A DNA stretch of 64,000 nucleotides from Vibrio superstes. Lineage in GTDB: Bacteria; Pseudomonadota; Gammaproteobacteria; Enterobacterales; Vibrionaceae. Position numbers and translations under genes: made by a program. Under the pieces are notes generated by a model. It worked only from the letters and a program-made list of their open reading frames with translations. It did not search any database and was not told where the DNA came from. The DNA is taken from assembly GCF_003569005.1 (NCBI RefSeq), contig NZ_BCUR01000001.1:1121893-1185892 (forward strand), read 5' to 3'. How positions within the stretch are numbered: position 1 is the first letter of the stretch; each line of letters opens with the position of its first letter. This document shows positions 45,409-56,809 of this stretch, in pieces.

Positions 45409-48400
45409 ATGCTGAGTCGATTTTTTATCCAGCGCCCTAAGTTTGCGCTGGTTATCTCCATTATCTTGACGCTGGCGGGTGCGATTTCACTGGCGGTATT
45501 GCCTGTGTCTGAGTACCCAAGAATCAGTCCACCTTCGGTAAGCGTAACGGCCTACTACACAGGTGCAAGTGCCGAAACCGTTGAGCAGGCCATTGCCGAC
45601 CCAATAGAAACTTCGGTGAATGGCGTAGAGGGCATGATTTACATGTCTTCAAAGAGTGCTAACGATGGTTCGTATAACCTTAACGTGACGTTCGAGGTCG
45701 GTACAGACCCTGATATGGCACAGGTAAACGTGCAAAACCGTGTCACGCAGATAGAGTCTAAGCTTCCTCCTGAAGTCCGCGCTGTGGGTGTGACGGTTAA
45801 GAAACGCTCTCCTGATATGTTGATGGTATTGAACTTCTATTCACCTGAAGGTACCTACGACGATCAGTTCTTGATCAACTATATCAACCTTAATGTTAAA
45901 GACCAGCTGGCGCGTGTTAAAGGCATCAGTGAGGTGAGCGTTGTTGGTGGTGGTGAATTCTCAATGCGTGTTTGGCTAGATCCAGAGAAGCTAGCAAGCT
46001 TGGGTCTCACTACGCCGGATGTCTACGCAGCATTGTCAGAGCAAAACATACAGGTAGCAGCGGGTAAAGTAGGCGCACCACCGTATGAAGCGGCGACAGA
46101 TGTTACCTTTAACTTGGTAACTAAAGGCCGACTAGAGAGCGTTGAAGAGTTTGAAAATGTCATGCTTCGCGCTAACCAAGACGGTTCAGCTGTTTACTTG
46201 AAAGATGTGGCTCGTGTTGAACTCGGTAAGAAGTTTTACGACGGCTCTGGTCAGTTCCGTGGCCAAGATGCTTCTATCGTTATTTTGAACCTTCAATCTG
46301 ACGCTAACGCCCTTGAAAGTGGCGGCTTAGTTATGGAGATGCTGGACAACCTCAGCGTTAACTTCCCTGAGGGAATGGAGTACGAGAGCAGCTACGACAC
46401 CACTATTTTCGTTGAAGAATCTATCAAAGGGGTGGTAAAGACCCTAATTGAAGCGATCTTGTTGGTAATCGCTGTAACCTACCTGTTCTTGGGTAGTGCG
46501 CGTGCAACCTTGATTCCTGTGGTTGCGATCCCTGTATCTCTTATCGGTACGTTTGCGGTTATGCAAATCACCGGATTTACTATCAATACAGTAACCTTGT
46601 TTGGTCTCATACTCGCCATCGGTATCGTGGTAGATGATGCGATACTGGTTATCGAAAACGTTGATACTACGATGGGTAAGGACCCTTCTCTCACGCCACG
46701 CAAGGCTACCTTGATGGCAATGAAAGAGGTAACCGGTCCGATTGTCACCTCAACCTTGGTATTGCTCGCGGTATTCTTGCCGGTAGCTATGTTGCCTGGT
46801 ATCACCGGGATCATGTATCGCCAGTTCGCACTGACCATCTGTATCTCAGTGGTGATCTCGTCGATCAACGCATTGACTCTATCTCCAGCATTGTGTTCAT
46901 TAGTACTGAAGCAAGGCGGTGGTAACACCTCTAACTGGTACAAGGCATTTAACAATGGCTTAGACAAGGTTACAGCAGGCTATGGTCGCCTTGCTGGCTT
47001 CTTGGTGAAGAAAGCGATCTTGTTGTTCGTGTTCTTCATTGCAGCGGTGGCAGCGGTAACTTACTTTGGTAAAAACACCTCAACAGCATTCGTACCTCAA
47101 GAAGACAAAGGCATCTTGCTAGTCAACGTGCAGCTTCCTGATTCCGCGTCTCTGTCTCGTACCGAGGCTGTAACTGATGAGTTAGTCGCGCTAATTGAGC
47201 AAGAGCCAGGTGTTGAAGGTATTACAGCCGCAACGGGCTACGCGTTTATGACAGGTGCAGCTGCTTCTAACGGTGCTTCTCTGTTTATCAAGTTGAAGAC
47301 ATGGGATGAGCGTGCTGCGTTGGATGGCGAGCATTCGTCGTTTGCTATTTCGAATCGTATCAATGGCATTGCCGCAAACAAGATCCCGGATGCAGTAGTA
47401 TTTGCGATGGGTCCTCCAGCGGTTCCTGGTATGGGTTCGGCGTCTGGATTTGAGTTTGTACTTGAGGATACGCTGGGTCGTAGCCGTACGGATTTGGCAC
47501 AATTGATGAACGATGTGATTCAAGAAGCCAATAAGCAACCAGAGATTGCGTATACCTTTAGTACCTTCCGCGCCAATGTGCCGCACTACTATGTGGACAT
47601 TGATCGTGAGAAAGCGAAACAGCTTGGTGTATCTCTAACGGATATTTTCCAAACCCTTCAGGGTAACCTTGGTTCAATGTACGTGAATGACTTCACTATG
47701 CTAGGTAAGAACTTTAGGGTAACCATGCAGGCTGATAGTGAATATCGTGGTTCGATGGATGATCTAGGTCGTTTCTTCGTACGCAGCAACCAAGGCGTAA
47801 TGGTTCCGTTAAGCACTTTAATTACCCATGAGCAGGTGTTTGAGCCAGATGTCGCTTGGCGTTATAACATGTATCGCTCTGCGGTCATTCAAGGCCAACC
47901 AGGCCCAGGGTATTCTAGTGGTGATGCTATTGCGGCAATGGAGCGCGTAGCAGAAGAAATGCTACCACAGGGCTACCAGTACGAATGGACTGGCATGGCA
48001 TACCAAGAAAAATTGGCAGGTAATCAGGCAATCTACGCGTTTGCGTTAGCTCTGATCTTTATCTACCTATTCATGGTGGCTCAGTATGAGAGTTGGACTA
48101 TTCCGATTGCGATTATCCTAGTGGTACCTATCGCAACCTTGGGCTCATTCTTGGCGCTGAACTTGGCGGGAATACCTTTGAACTTGTATGCACAGATAGG
48201 CTTGGTTCTACTCATAGCGCTCGCCGCAAAGAACGCAATCTTGATTGTGGAATTTGCAAAGAATGAACGTGAACAGAACGAACTAGAAATCGATAAAGCA
48301 GCGGTTATGGGTGGTATCCTTCGCTTCAGAGCGGTGAACATGACTTCTTGGTCGTTCATCCTAGGCATCTTCCCACTGGTGTTTGCGGCAGGCGCAGGTC

Positions 48401-48561
48401 ACATCAGCCAGAACTCGCTGGGTATTTCCCTGGTCGGCGGTCTGTTGTGTGTACTTCTAGCGGGTACTTTGTTGATCCCTGGCTTCTACGCACTAATTCA
48501 AAAACTACGTGAAAAAGCCCACGGCGGTAGCACCAAGCTTGTAGACCTTGATGACGAATAA
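45409..48561 (+). CDS. RND multidrug efflux pump inner-membrane transporter (AcrB/Vex family)
   Basis: A 1050-residue HAE1-family pump with twelve membrane helices and two large periplasmic loops. Proton-relay residues are intact: Asp-Asp in [15 protein letters not shown] and Lys in [13 protein letters not shown]. It starts with [20 protein letters not shown], typical of the family. It exports drugs, bile salts or dyes with the adaptor upstream. No TolC gene is adjacent, so a shared outer-membrane channel is presumed. It resembles Vibrio Vex pumps but cannot be assigned to a particular one. Confidence 0.95.
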   Translation: MLSRFFIQRPKFALVISIILTLAGAISLAVLPVSEYPRISPPSVSVTAYYTGASAETVEQAIADPIETSVNGVEGMIYMSSKSANDGSYNLNVTFEVGTDPDMAQVNVQNRVTQIESKLPPEVRAVGVTVKKRSPDMLMVLNFYSPEGTYDDQFLINYINLNVKDQLARVKGISEVSVVGGGEFSMRVWLDPEKLASLGLTTPDVYAALSEQNIQVAAGKVGAPPYEAATDVTFNLVTKGRLESVEEFENVMLRANQDGSAVYLKDVARVELGKKFYDGSGQFRGQDASIVILNLQSDANALESGGLVMEMLDNLSVNFPEGMEYESSYDTTIFVEESIKGVVKTLIEAILLVIAVTYLFLGSARATLIPVVAIPVSLIGTFAVMQITGFTINTVTLFGLILAIGIVVDDAILVIENVDTTMGKDPSLTPRKATLMAMKEVTGPIVTSTLVLLAVFLPVAMLPGITGIMYRQFALTICISVVISSINALTLSPALCSLVLKQGGGNTSNWYKAFNNGLDKVTAGYGRLAGFLVKKAILLFVFFIAAVAAVTYFGKNTSTAFVPQEDKGILLVNVQLPDSASLSRTEAVTDELVALIEQEPGVEGITAATGYAFMTGAAASNGASLFIKLKTWDERAALDGEHSSFAISNRINGIAANKIPDAVVFAMGPPAVPGMGSASGFEFVLEDTLGRSRTDLAQLMNDVIQEANKQPEIAYTFSTFRANVPHYYVDIDREKAKQLGVSLTDIFQTLQGNLGSMYVNDFTMLGKNFRVTMQADSEYRGSMDDLGRFFVRSNQGVMVPLSTLITHEQVFEPDVAWRYNMYRSAVIQGQPGPGYSSGDAIAAMERVAEEMLPQGYQYEWTGMAYQEKLAGNQAIYAFALALIFIYLFMVAQYESWTIPIAIILVVPIATLGSFLALNLAGIPLNLYAQIGLVLLIALAAKNAILIVEFAKNEREQNELEIDKAAVMGGILRFRAVNMTSWSFILGIFPLVFAAGAGHISQNSLGISLVGGLLCVLLAGTLLIPGFYALIQKLREKAHGGSTKLVDLDDE

Positions 48562-48589
48562 CCGATAGGGTTGAATCGATAATGAATTG

Positions 48590-48620
48590 AAGAGCCACAT
48601 GAAAATGTGGCTCTTTTTTT
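48590..48620 (+). terminator. Intrinsic terminator of the RND operon
   Basis: AGAGCCACAT and ATGTGGCTCT form a perfect stem with a GAAA loop, then a T run. Confidence 0.93.
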
Positions 48621-48679
48621 GTTTAGAGGACGTCATACTGCCATTTCTATTGCCACTGCGACTGTCATGCCGCGGAATA

Positions 48680-48841
48680 ATACCAATCACACTAAGTAAG
48701 TGATCAGAAATAGCGTAGGAAAAATTCTCGAGGACGAGGCAGAATTTTTCGATAAGTAGTTATTCTACAATCAAAAATTCTAACGCAGTCATCGAGAACT
48801 TTAACAAGCTAGGATGACCAGTTATATAGTACGATTGGTAT
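48680..48841 (-). repeat. Palindrome-ended intergenic repeat, copy B (162 bp, inverted)
   Basis: The longest copy, in the opposite orientation to A and C. It begins ATACCAATC and ends GATTGGTAT. Its ends match those of A and C after complementing, and an internal extension of about 60 bp with further pairing potential accounts for the extra length. It lies between the RND terminator and the end of the dld gene. Confidence 0.8.
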
Positions 48842-48857
48842 AAGGTGGCGTATACCG

Positions 48858-51695
48858 CTATTTCGCCACCGAAACCTCATCGAGCAAATACAAAATGGAT
48901 TGATACGAGACGCCGCTGTGATGGGATAATCCTATCTCACAGGTTCTGCTGTTGCTGAAGCCTCTAGTGCAACCCTTTGGTACCTGCTCTTTAAGTGGGT
49001 GAACGGCTGCCGCATTAAGCTCGGGTGTGGTAAAGCCTTTATCTCCTGCCCAGCCACAGCACTGAATGTGTTCAGGCACAATTACCTTTGATGTGCAGGC
49101 ATTCGCCAGTGTCATCATAGTCTGCTCGAGCCCCATTCGTCTTGAGCTGCAGGTGACATGAAGCATGACGGGTTCGTTGAGCGGTTTGATATTTAGATGC
49201 TCTAGCAAATAAGCTTCAGCAAACCCCGCGGGCTCAAGGATTTCTAATGGCCTTGAGAAGTGCTCAATGCTGCGCTTGGCACAAGGGCTGGTATCCATTA
49301 GTACTGGGTATTTTCCTTGGTCACTTGCCTGCCAAAGAACAGCCTCGAGCTCATTAGATTTTGAATGGGCAAGGTCATTCATCCCTTTGCTCTCATAGGG
49401 CATGCCACAACATTGCTCATCAAGCTGTTGTGGAATAACTATTTCAAAGCCTGCTTTGTTTAAAAGGGATAGCGTCACCTCGGTGAGCGACCTTTGATCT
49501 TGGGCGTCATTTTGCTGCCCCATGTTGCGACTAGCGCAAGAGGGCATATAGACGACTTTTTTGTTTGAAGTCTGTTGTGCTGAGGCTTGCTTCGCCAAAT
49601 CAAAACGGTTGGCTTGTGGGTATTCTTTTAACCAAACCGGTGTGGCCTGCTTAGTGAGTTTGCGAAGTCCGTTAGTTAATTTTTCAACGGTGTTTTCGCC
49701 CATCAATTTTGAAGCGGTTTGATTGGCAGAGAGTCCCGTCTTTGCCAGTTTACTGGTGGTGGTAAAGTGATCGGCTGTCCATTTAGCGATAGAAGTATAT
49801 TTTGCGTACTTCTCAATGCGTAATTGCTTAATAAGGTCGCCAGTATTAATGCCAACAGGGCAGCGGTCAGCACAAAGCCCAGTTGCTGCGCACGTATCTA
49901 TGCCTTGATAATTAAAGGTTTCTTCCAGCTCTGAGGCGCTAGTATCTTCTCCGGCATCTCGTCTGCGCTGAAGTTCGCGATACAACACAATGCGTTGTCT
50001 TGGGGATAAGGTAAGCGTCCTTGAAGGACAAACGGGCTCACAAAAGCCACACTCGATACAGCGATCAATCAAGGAGTCTGCAGCAGGCATCGGCTTAAGA
50101 TTTTCTATGTGTGAGTGTGGGTTGTCATTGATGATCACTCCAGGGTTAAACAGCCCTTCAGGATCAAACAGGGCTTTTATCTGCTGCATCAAGGCATAGC
50201 CTTCTTTGCCCCATTCAAGCTCTACATACGGAGCCATGTTCCTACCGGTGCCGTGTTCTGCCTTAAGTGAGCCTTGGTATTTGACTGCGACAAGGTCGGC
50301 AACATCATCCATAAATTGACCATAGCGTTTAATTTCTGATTGAGAATCAAAGCCTTGAGTAAACACAAAGTGCAGGTTGCCTTCTAGTGCATGACCAAAA
50401 ATAATCGCCTCACTGTAGTGATATTTATCGAACAAGGCTTGAAGGTCGCGAATTCCATTAGCCAAATTTTCAACAGGGAAGGCCACGTCTTCGATGATCA
50501 CGGTTGTTCCCACTTCGCGCACAGCGCCCACGGCAGGGAACATTCCTTTGCGTATACCCCAAAGGGTCGCAACGGTGGCGGACTCGCTGGTGAAAGGTAC
50601 TGATTCTATGATGTTATAGGTTTCTAAGCCTTGCATGACTTGCGAGCATTGTTCATCAAGTTGTTGTGGGTTATGGGCGTGAGATTCAATCAAGATAGCC
50701 GTGGCATCTAGATCTAGATGCCTAATGAACTCTGGCATTCCTGATTTGTCAGCCACAGAGCGAAGTGCTCGTCCATCCATTAGCTCAACCGCTGCGACTG
50801 GCAGTTTCGATAGCGTTGTTACCGCCAGACTTGCCTCTTCAATGGTAGGCAATACAAGCAATGCTGAGGCCTTGTTCGGATGTTCTGCTACGGTGTTGTA
50901 GGTGATCTCTGAGATAAAGCCCAGAGTTCCCTCTGAACCTATCATTAGGTGTTCGATGACGTCGATAGGATCGAGATAGTCCACTAGAGCATTAAGGGCG
51001 TAACCTGTCGTGTTTTTGAGGCGGTACTTATGTTTAATCTTTTCTGATAGCTCAATGTTGTTGTACACATTCTCACATAGTGCGGTGATTCCTTGAATGA
51101 GCTCAGGGTTAGCAGATTTAAATGCTGCGATACTTTCAGAACTGCCGGTATCAAGCTGAGTACCATTACTAAACACCAGCTTCATGCTAGCAACGGTTTT
51201 ATAAGAGTTCTGGGCAGTACCACAACACATACCACTGGCATTATTCGCCGCGATACCCCCTATTTTGCAGGTGTTAATGGAGGCAGGGTCAGGGCCAATC
51301 TTTCGCTGGTAAGGGGCGAGATACTTATTAGCATCCGCACCAATAACGCCAGGTTGCAGTACAATCTGCTCACCATTATTAACGATCTCGTGCTTTCTCC
51401 AGTCATCGGTTAAAGTAATCAAAACAGAATCCGACAACGCCTGACCAGATAAGCTCGTACCGGCCGCACGAAAGGTGCAGTGAATACCAAACTCGCGACA
51501 GCTATTAATGGCAAAAATCACTTCATCTAGGTCATTCAGCTGCAACACTATCTTCGGAATCAAGCGATAAAAGCTGGCATCAGTACCATACGCAAGGCGT
51601 TTGGCTTCCTGAGTAATGATGCGTTCGGGCGCAATTTTTGATGCCAGCAAGGCTTCGAGCTGTTGAAAAGAGTCAGAGGAAGGTAATTGGGTCAT
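48858..51695 (-). CDS. FAD and Fe-S D-lactate dehydrogenase (Dld-II type)
   Basis: A 945-residue oxidoreductase that combines an FAD-binding PCMH domain (about 35-215, with GTSLSGQALSDSVLI), an FAD-linked oxidase C-terminal domain (about 260-530, with FGHALEGNLHFV), two 4Fe-4S motifs (CIECGFCEPVCPS near 540 and CAATGLCADRCPVG near 605), and CCG domains (CCGMPYES and CCGWAGDKG). This matches the quinone-linked D-lactate dehydrogenase of Shewanella and Vibrio rather than the E. coli enzyme. It is last in an operon after lctP and lldD, with a 33-bp gap. Confidence 0.92.
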   Translation of the reverse strand: MTQLPSSDSFQQLEALLASKIAPERIITQEAKRLAYGTDASFYRLIPKIVLQLNDLDEVIFAINSCREFGIHCTFRAAGTSLSGQALSDSVLITLTDDWRKHEIVNNGEQIVLQPGVIGADANKYLAPYQRKIGPDPASINTCKIGGIAANNASGMCCGTAQNSYKTVASMKLVFSNGTQLDTGSSESIAAFKSANPELIQGITALCENVYNNIELSEKIKHKYRLKNTTGYALNALVDYLDPIDVIEHLMIGSEGTLGFISEITYNTVAEHPNKASALLVLPTIEEASLAVTTLSKLPVAAVELMDGRALRSVADKSGMPEFIRHLDLDATAILIESHAHNPQQLDEQCSQVMQGLETYNIIESVPFTSESATVATLWGIRKGMFPAVGAVREVGTTVIIEDVAFPVENLANGIRDLQALFDKYHYSEAIIFGHALEGNLHFVFTQGFDSQSEIKRYGQFMDDVADLVAVKYQGSLKAEHGTGRNMAPYVELEWGKEGYALMQQIKALFDPEGLFNPGVIINDNPHSHIENLKPMPAADSLIDRCIECGFCEPVCPSRTLTLSPRQRIVLYRELQRRRDAGEDTSASELEETFNYQGIDTCAATGLCADRCPVGINTGDLIKQLRIEKYAKYTSIAKWTADHFTTTSKLAKTGLSANQTASKLMGENTVEKLTNGLRKLTKQATPVWLKEYPQANRFDLAKQASAQQTSNKKVVYMPSCASRNMGQQNDAQDQRSLTEVTLSLLNKAGFEIVIPQQLDEQCCGMPYESKGMNDLAHSKSNELEAVLWQASDQGKYPVLMDTSPCAKRSIEHFSRPLEILEPAGFAEAYLLEHLNIKPLNEPVMLHVTCSSRRMGLEQTMMTLANACTSKVIVPEHIQCCGWAGDKGFTTPELNAAAVHPLKEQVPKGCTRGFSNSRTCEIGLSHHSGVSYQSILYLLDEVSVAK

Positions 51696-51728
51696 TAAAT
51701 GCGTCCTAGTCGAAGTGTTTTCTAGTGA

Positions 51729-52868
51729 TTAAACGGTTTTAACTAAAGAGTCTTGAGAGAGATCGTGGATAGTTTTTGCTCCAGTGAGGGTCATGGCAAC
51801 GCGCATCTCCTTATCATAGAGATCCAATAAATTCTCGACGCCTTGCCCTCCTTGAGCCGCCAGCGCATAGACGAAAGAGCGACCCAGCAAAGTGCAATCA
51901 GCGCCGAGCGCCAACATGCGAACTACATCAAGACCGGTACGAATCCCTGAGTCTGCCAAGATCTTTAGATCGCCTTTTACTGCATCAGCGATTGCGGGTA
52001 GTGCTTTAGCACTCGATAGCACGCCATCCAATTGGCGACCGCCATGGTTTGAAACCACAATTCCATCGGCGCCAAAACGCACGGCATCCTTTGCGTCCTC
52101 TTCATCGAGAATACCTTTAATGATCATCGAGCCTTCCCAGCTATCGCGAATCCATTCGAGATCCTTCCAAGATATTGACGGGTCAAAGTTAGCCCCTAAC
52201 CAGCCAATGTAATCTTCAAGCTTGGTTGGCTCACCTCTGTAGGTTGAGATATTGCCTAGATCATGAGGTTTACCCAAAAGCCCCACATCGAGCGCCCAGC
52301 TCGGATGAAGCATAGATTGTGCAATGCGGCGTAAATTCGCGTTAGGACCACTCATACCCGAATGCATATCTCGGTAACGCGCTCCGGGCACTGGCATATC
52401 AACGGTAAAGACGAGAGTCTTAACCCCAGCGGCTTTGGCACGCTCTAGAACATTTTTCATAAAGCCACGATCTTTTAATACGTAGAGTTGGAACCACATC
52501 GGTCTATTGATGGCAGGCGCGACCTCTTCGATTGGGCACACTGACACCGTTGACATGGTAAAGGGAATGCCTTTTTTGTCGGCAGCTTTCGCCGCTTGTA
52601 CTTCACCGCGACGCGCATACATTCCCGTTAATCCCACCGGAGCTAGGGCAATGGGCATTGCTAGTTTTTCCCCAAATAGCTCGGTCTCTAGGTTGAGCTC
52701 AGACATGTTATTGAGCACTCGCTGTCTCAGTGCGACATCACCTAAGTCTTGGGTGTTATTTCTTAGTGTTCGCTCGTCATATGAGCCACCGTCAATGTAA
52801 TGAAACAAAAAGGGAGGCAGCTTTCTTTTTGCTGCAGCTCGGTAATCGGTAGAAGCGGAAATGATCAT
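51729..52868 (-). CDS. lldD: L-lactate dehydrogenase (FMN, quinone-linked)
   Basis: A 379-residue FMN-dependent alpha-hydroxy-acid oxidoreductase. The catalytic His lies in [11 protein letters not shown], with Arg in the same motif, and [21 protein letters not shown] binds FMN phosphate. The N-terminal [22 protein letters not shown] is typical of LldD. It oxidises L-lactate to pyruvate and passes electrons to the quinone pool at the inner membrane. It is flanked by the lactate permease and D-lactate dehydrogenase genes. Confidence 0.95.
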   Translation of the reverse strand: MIISASTDYRAAAKRKLPPFLFHYIDGGSYDERTLRNNTQDLGDVALRQRVLNNMSELNLETELFGEKLAMPIALAPVGLTGMYARRGEVQAAKAADKKGIPFTMSTVSVCPIEEVAPAINRPMWFQLYVLKDRGFMKNVLERAKAAGVKTLVFTVDMPVPGARYRDMHSGMSGPNANLRRIAQSMLHPSWALDVGLLGKPHDLGNISTYRGEPTKLEDYIGWLGANFDPSISWKDLEWIRDSWEGSMIIKGILDEEDAKDAVRFGADGIVVSNHGGRQLDGVLSSAKALPAIADAVKGDLKILADSGIRTGLDVVRMLALGADCTLLGRSFVYALAAQGGQGVENLLDLYDKEMRVAMTLTGAKTIHDLSQDSLVKTV

Positions 52869-52956
52869 ATGTCAGCTCTTTTTTGTCTTTGTTCTTGGAT
52901 CAAAAATGGGTTGTTGACGGCTTAGATTAAAGGAGCGGAAAGCCGGTACGTATTGG

Positions 52957-52992
52957 GTAAGTACTCAACAAAATTAGTTGCTAAGTACTTAC
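52957..52992 (-). other. Intercistronic hairpin between lctP and lldD
   Basis: Perfect 9-bp arms GTAAGTACT and AGTACTTAC enclose a further CAAC/GTTG pairing. No T run follows, so it is likely an mRNA-processing or stabilising element. Confidence 0.6.
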
Positions 52993-52996
52993 TTTA

Positions 52997-53020
52997 GCTC
53001 ATGAAAATTATTTCATGAGC
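52997..53020 (-). other. Perfect hairpin over the lctP stop codon
   Basis: Ten-bp arms GCTCATGAAA and TTTCATGAGC surround a 4-nt loop that contains the TAA stop codon of lctP. It could influence termination of translation or mRNA decay between permease and enzyme. Confidence 0.7.
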
Positions 53021-54702
53021 ACATCTGTAAAGTGAAATCCATAAATGAGAGTGAGGCCAATAATCCCTGTCATTACAAGGTAATAAATGGTGGGAATAAT
53101 TGTCTTGCGCAGGGTGGCGCCCTCGCGACCTAAAAGGCCCACCGTAGCCGATGCCGCTACCACATTATGAATCGCTATCATGTTGCCAGCCGCCGCGCCA
53201 ACCGCTTGTAATGCCACCACTACCGCGCTAGAGATAGTTAACGTCTGCGCTACCTCAAATTGGAACTGGCTAAACATCATGTTTGATACTGTATTAGAGC
53301 CTGCAATAAAGGCTCCCAGCGCACCTACGGTAGCACTAAGCATAGGGAAGGCAGAGCCAACAATATCAGCGGCAAAATTTGCTGTTGTGACAGGCATGCT
53401 GGCTAGGTCGGCACCGTTAACGCCAGAGTTAATAAAGATTCGCACCATAGGGATGGTGAACAACAAGACAAAGCCTGCACCTATGAGTGTTTTGCTTGAT
53501 TCTCCAAAAGCGCTTGCTAATGGCTTTAGATTTCCAGATTGTAGAATGACCGCGAGTAGGGCAACCAAGACTAAGATGCCTCCCGGAAGGTAGAGCGGTT
53601 GAATCGCTGTGCTAATGCCTGTCTCACCAAGGATATTACCGAAGGATAGGCTGACGCTCTTTAGCATGCCTTTGAATTCAGGGCTAACGCGACTCCCCAC
53701 AAGGATCACCGCGAGCATTACATAAGGTGCCCACGCCTTTGTTAAACTCATTGGCTTGCCAGTGGTCTTTTGATTGAGTTCAATCTTTAGAGAGCCTAAC
53801 CATTCTGCTGGCCACTTGTCTTCACTCTCAAAATCCCATTGCTTTTTGGGTACTAGGAATCCCTTCTTCGCCGCCGTAACGACAATGGCTAAGCCAAGCA
53901 AACCGCCAATCAATGATGGGAACTCAGCTCCAAGAAATACGCCTGTTAATGCATAAGGAATGGTAAACGCAAAGCCTGCAAATAGGGCAAACGGCAGAAT
54001 ATCTAATCCCTCTTTCCAACTCTTATTTTTACCAAAGAAGCGAGTGAGCATCATCGCCATTAGCACAGGAATAAGAGTGCCTACTACCGCGTGTATCAGA
54101 GCAACACTTGAGGTGATTTGCTGTAGATAGGCATCCCAAGTAGAGCCGTGGGCGATAAGTGATTCACCTATGTTGTGCGTATCTAGTCCTTTGTTGACAC
54201 CTACGATGATAGGCGTGCCAACCGCGCCAAATGACACAGGCGTAGACTGGATCATCATCCCCATAAGGACCGCAGCCAAGGCAGGAAAACCAATAGCGAC
54301 TAGCAGAGGCGCGGCAATAGCCGCAGGCGTACCAAAGCCCGATGCGCCCTCGATGAATGAGCCGAAACACCATGCAATGATGATGGCTTGTATACGGCGA
54401 TCGCTGGAGATATCTGTAAAGCCGTTACGAATGACTGTTATGGCACCGGTGTGCTTTAGAGTGTTGAGTAAGAAGATGGCACCGAAGACAATCCAAAGCA
54501 CCGACACCGTAATGCCAAGCCCTTGAAAGATAGAAGCAAGCACCCTGTTTACAGACATGTCCCAGAACGCTAGCGCTATTACCACAGTTAATGTAAATGC
54601 CACGGGCATGGCTTTTTTAGCGGGCCAGTTGAGGCCGACCAGTAATATCGCCGCCACAACGATTGGCGAGAAGGCCAACAAGGCCAATAATGTTTCACTC
54701 AT
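53008..54702 (-). CDS. lctP: L-lactate permease (LctP family)
   Basis: A 564-residue inner-membrane permease of the LctP/GlcA family with about twelve to fourteen helices. Signature segments include [19 protein letters not shown] and [16 protein letters not shown] near residues 115-170 and [17 protein letters not shown] near 470. It imports L- and D-lactate with protons. GAGGATG precedes the ATG. It is first in the lactate operon, and a LysR gene is divergent 163 bp upstream. Confidence 0.95.
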   Translation of the reverse strand: MSETLLALLAFSPIVVAAILLVGLNWPAKKAMPVAFTLTVVIALAFWDMSVNRVLASIFQGLGITVSVLWIVFGAIFLLNTLKHTGAITVIRNGFTDISSDRRIQAIIIAWCFGSFIEGASGFGTPAAIAAPLLVAIGFPALAAVLMGMMIQSTPVSFGAVGTPIIVGVNKGLDTHNIGESLIAHGSTWDAYLQQITSSVALIHAVVGTLIPVLMAMMLTRFFGKNKSWKEGLDILPFALFAGFAFTIPYALTGVFLGAEFPSLIGGLLGLAIVVTAAKKGFLVPKKQWDFESEDKWPAEWLGSLKIELNQKTTGKPMSLTKAWAPYVMLAVILVGSRVSPEFKGMLKSVSLSFGNILGETGISTAIQPLYLPGGILVLVALLAVILQSGNLKPLASAFGESSKTLIGAGFVLLFTIPMVRIFINSGVNGADLASMPVTTANFAADIVGSAFPMLSATVGALGAFIAGSNTVSNMMFSQFQFEVAQTLTISSAVVVALQAVGAAAGNMIAIHNVVAASATVGLLGREGATLRKTIIPTIYYLVMTGIIGLTLIYGFHFTDVLMK

Positions 54703-54846
54703 GGGTACATCCTCGTACTCTGATTTTATTTTGGCTGTACTGCTACATCAGCTCAGGAAAGTGTTTTTGTAATGGTTTTGTTAAGCGAGTGTGAATTTAG
54801 CCCTTTATTTTTTATGGATATAGCGAAATAATGAAAATGATTAATT

Positions 54847-54856
54847 CCAAAATTGG
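54847..54856. promoter_or_regulatory. Short palindrome between the lactate operon and a LysR gene
   Basis: CCAAAATTGG lies 9 bp before the LysR start codon. LysR proteins often bind such dyads near their own promoters, but the site is short and the call tentative. Confidence 0.3.
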
Positions 54857-54865
54857 CATAATAAA

Positions 54866-55765
54866 ATGCGAGCAGATGATCTTATTCTCTTTTCTCAGGT
54901 CATAGAACTGGGGAGCTTTAGTAAGGTGGCAGAGGAAAATAACCTTACAAATTCGGTGGTTAGCAAACGAATCGCCCGATTAGAGGAGGATGTAGGCGCG
55001 CAGTTATTATATCGAACAACGCGTAAATTGAGTCTGACGGAAGCAGGGAAGACTTTGTGGCATAAAGCAAAAAATGTGACTCAAGCCACCCAAGAAGCAA
55101 AGGACGCAGTTTCTGGTTTTGGAGAAAGTATCTCTGGACATCTTAAAATGTCAGTCCCCACGATATCGGGGGATTTGATCTTGGCAGATGCGATTGCTGA
55201 GTTCTGCAACTTGCATCCAGGGCTATCAGTAGACATGTCTTTAGATAACCGATTTGTGGACCTGATTTCTGGTGGATACGACTTGGTGATCCGTACCGGT
55301 TATCTTGAAGACTCAAGCTTGATTGCTCGCCATATCATTGATTCTCAATGGGTTGTTTGTGCTTCTCCCTCCTACATAGCCAAGCATGGCAAGCCAATTA
55401 AGCCCATTGACCTCACTGAGCACAACTGCTTGCAATATGCCTACCAAACTACAGGCGCGAGTGAGTGGGAGTTTAAGGGAGATAAGGGCAACTACATTGT
55501 GAAGGTCTCAGGAAGTTTCTCTACCAACAATGCTACTGCGCTGCGCAAGTCTGCGTTAGGGGGGCATGGTATAGCCTATGTGCCGAGGTGTTTGGTTTAT
55601 CATGATTTTCGTAACGGGCAACTGGTAGATATTTTTCCTGATTTGGTGGGAAAGAAATTAGGCATATATGCTGTGTACCCCTTTACGAGGCAGCCACCAA
55701 ACAGGGTCAAGCTATTGATAGAGCACATTAGGCAGCGTTACTTGACCATCTCGCACTATTTTTAG
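54866..55765 (+). CDS. LysR-family regulator divergent from the lactate operon
   Basis: A 299-residue LysR regulator. The helix-turn-helix is at about 1-60 (GSFSKVAEENNLTNSVVSKRIARLE), with the effector domain after. It is divergent from lctP-lldD-dld, and no other candidate regulator is nearby, so control of lactate use is the leading inference; other bacteria use GntR-type LldR or other regulators for this. The downstream LysR gene is separated by a terminator. Confidence 0.92.
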   Translation: MRADDLILFSQVIELGSFSKVAEENNLTNSVVSKRIARLEEDVGAQLLYRTTRKLSLTEAGKTLWHKAKNVTQATQEAKDAVSGFGESISGHLKMSVPTISGDLILADAIAEFCNLHPGLSVDMSLDNRFVDLISGGYDLVIRTGYLEDSSLIARHIIDSQWVVCASPSYIAKHGKPIKPIDLTEHNCLQYAYQTTGASEWEFKGDKGNYIVKVSGSFSTNNATALRKSALGGHGIAYVPRCLVYHDFRNGQLVDIFPDLVGKKLGIYAVYPFTRQPPNRVKLLIEHIRQRYLTISHYF

Positions 55766-55820
55766 CCACACAAAGCTGGCTTACATTGTCCAGTGTCGGT
55801 AACAAGCAAAGATGGGTTAT

Positions 55821-55848
55821 ACTTCTGTTTTTAAACAAGAAGTTTTTA
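55821..55848 (+). terminator. Intrinsic terminator between two LysR genes
   Basis: ACTTCTGTTT and AAAC(A)AGAAGT pair with one bulge and are followed by TTTT. It ends only 13 nt before the next ATG, so the second LysR gene must start its transcript close by or depend on read-through. Confidence 0.65.
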
Positions 55849-55861
55849 GGTAGGGGCCTGC

Positions 55862-56809
55862 ATGTCACTGACCACACAACTGGCGCTGTTTCGAGACGTG
55901 GTGCAGCAAGGCTCTTTTTCCAAGGCCGCTGCTCTGCATGATATGGATAACTCATCGCTGTCGAAACAGATCAAGAAGCTAGAGGTGACCCTTGGCGTAC
56001 AGTTACTTAACCGCTCAACACGCTCGTTCTCCATTACCTCGGCTGGGGAGGAGATCCTAGAGCAAACACACACCCTGCTTGATACCTTGGCGCACATTCA
56101 TAGCATCGCGGATAGTTATCAATCTGTTCCTAAGGGCTCGCTTCGCATTACCTCACCTATCTTCTTTGGGCAGGAATATCTGCAACCGGTAGTGACTCGA
56201 TTTATGAAACAGTATCCCGATGTTCAGGTCACTCTTTCTTTAGATGATAAACGAGTGGATATCATTGCTGATCACTTTGATCTTGCGTTTCGCATTAGCA
56301 AACTAAGAGAGTCCAATTTGATTGCGAAGAAGATTGCCAACACCAATTTTGCGGTGGTGGCCTCAGAGCAATTTATCGAGCAATACGGAGAGCCAAAAAC
56401 ACCACAACAGCTGTTGGAATTGCCAGCCGTGGTGTACAGCAATGGCAGTGTGACTTTAGATAGGATTCGTATCAGTGAGACTGCTCACTCGACCAACATG
56501 GTAACGCTAAGGATGCAGGGGAATTATAAGGTCAGTGACGTGCGCACTATGATGGGCGCGGTAAAGGATGGCCTAGGCTATGCGCTCATCGACTTGTTTA
56601 ATCTTGACCAACCTATCTCTGAAACTAAGCTGGTGCCACTGCTGACAGATCATAAGCTCTCGACCATGGAGACAGGGATCTACGCCATCTATCCTCACCG
56701 AACACAGACCCTGCTGGTGAGTGAATTTATCCAATATGTCCAGCAACACATTGGCTCTCCGGCACTATGGGAAAGCCATATCCCAAACTACAAAGACTTA
56801 TATCAATAA
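55862..56809 (+). CDS. LysR-family transcriptional regulator
   Basis: A 315-residue LysR regulator with its helix-turn-helix in GSFSKAAALHDMDNSSLSKQIKKLE (about residues 16-40). It is distantly related to the regulator directly upstream, and the two may have arisen by duplication. It precedes the FAD oxidoreductase gene by 168 bp on the same strand, which could be its target. AGGGGCC lies just before the ATG. Confidence 0.9.
   Translation: MSLTTQLALFRDVVQQGSFSKAAALHDMDNSSLSKQIKKLEVTLGVQLLNRSTRSFSITSAGEEILEQTHTLLDTLAHIHSIADSYQSVPKGSLRITSPIFFGQEYLQPVVTRFMKQYPDVQVTLSLDDKRVDIIADHFDLAFRISKLRESNLIAKKIANTNFAVVASEQFIEQYGEPKTPQQLLELPAVVYSNGSVTLDRIRISETAHSTNMVTLRMQGNYKVSDVRTMMGAVKDGLGYALIDLFNLDQPISETKLVPLLTDHKLSTMETGIYAIYPHRTQTLLVSEFIQYVQQHIGSPALWESHIPNYKDLYQ

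Noticed and set aside
54822-54845. Fur box before the lactate permease gene
   Set aside because: Only the left half matches the consensus; the right half fails at five positions.
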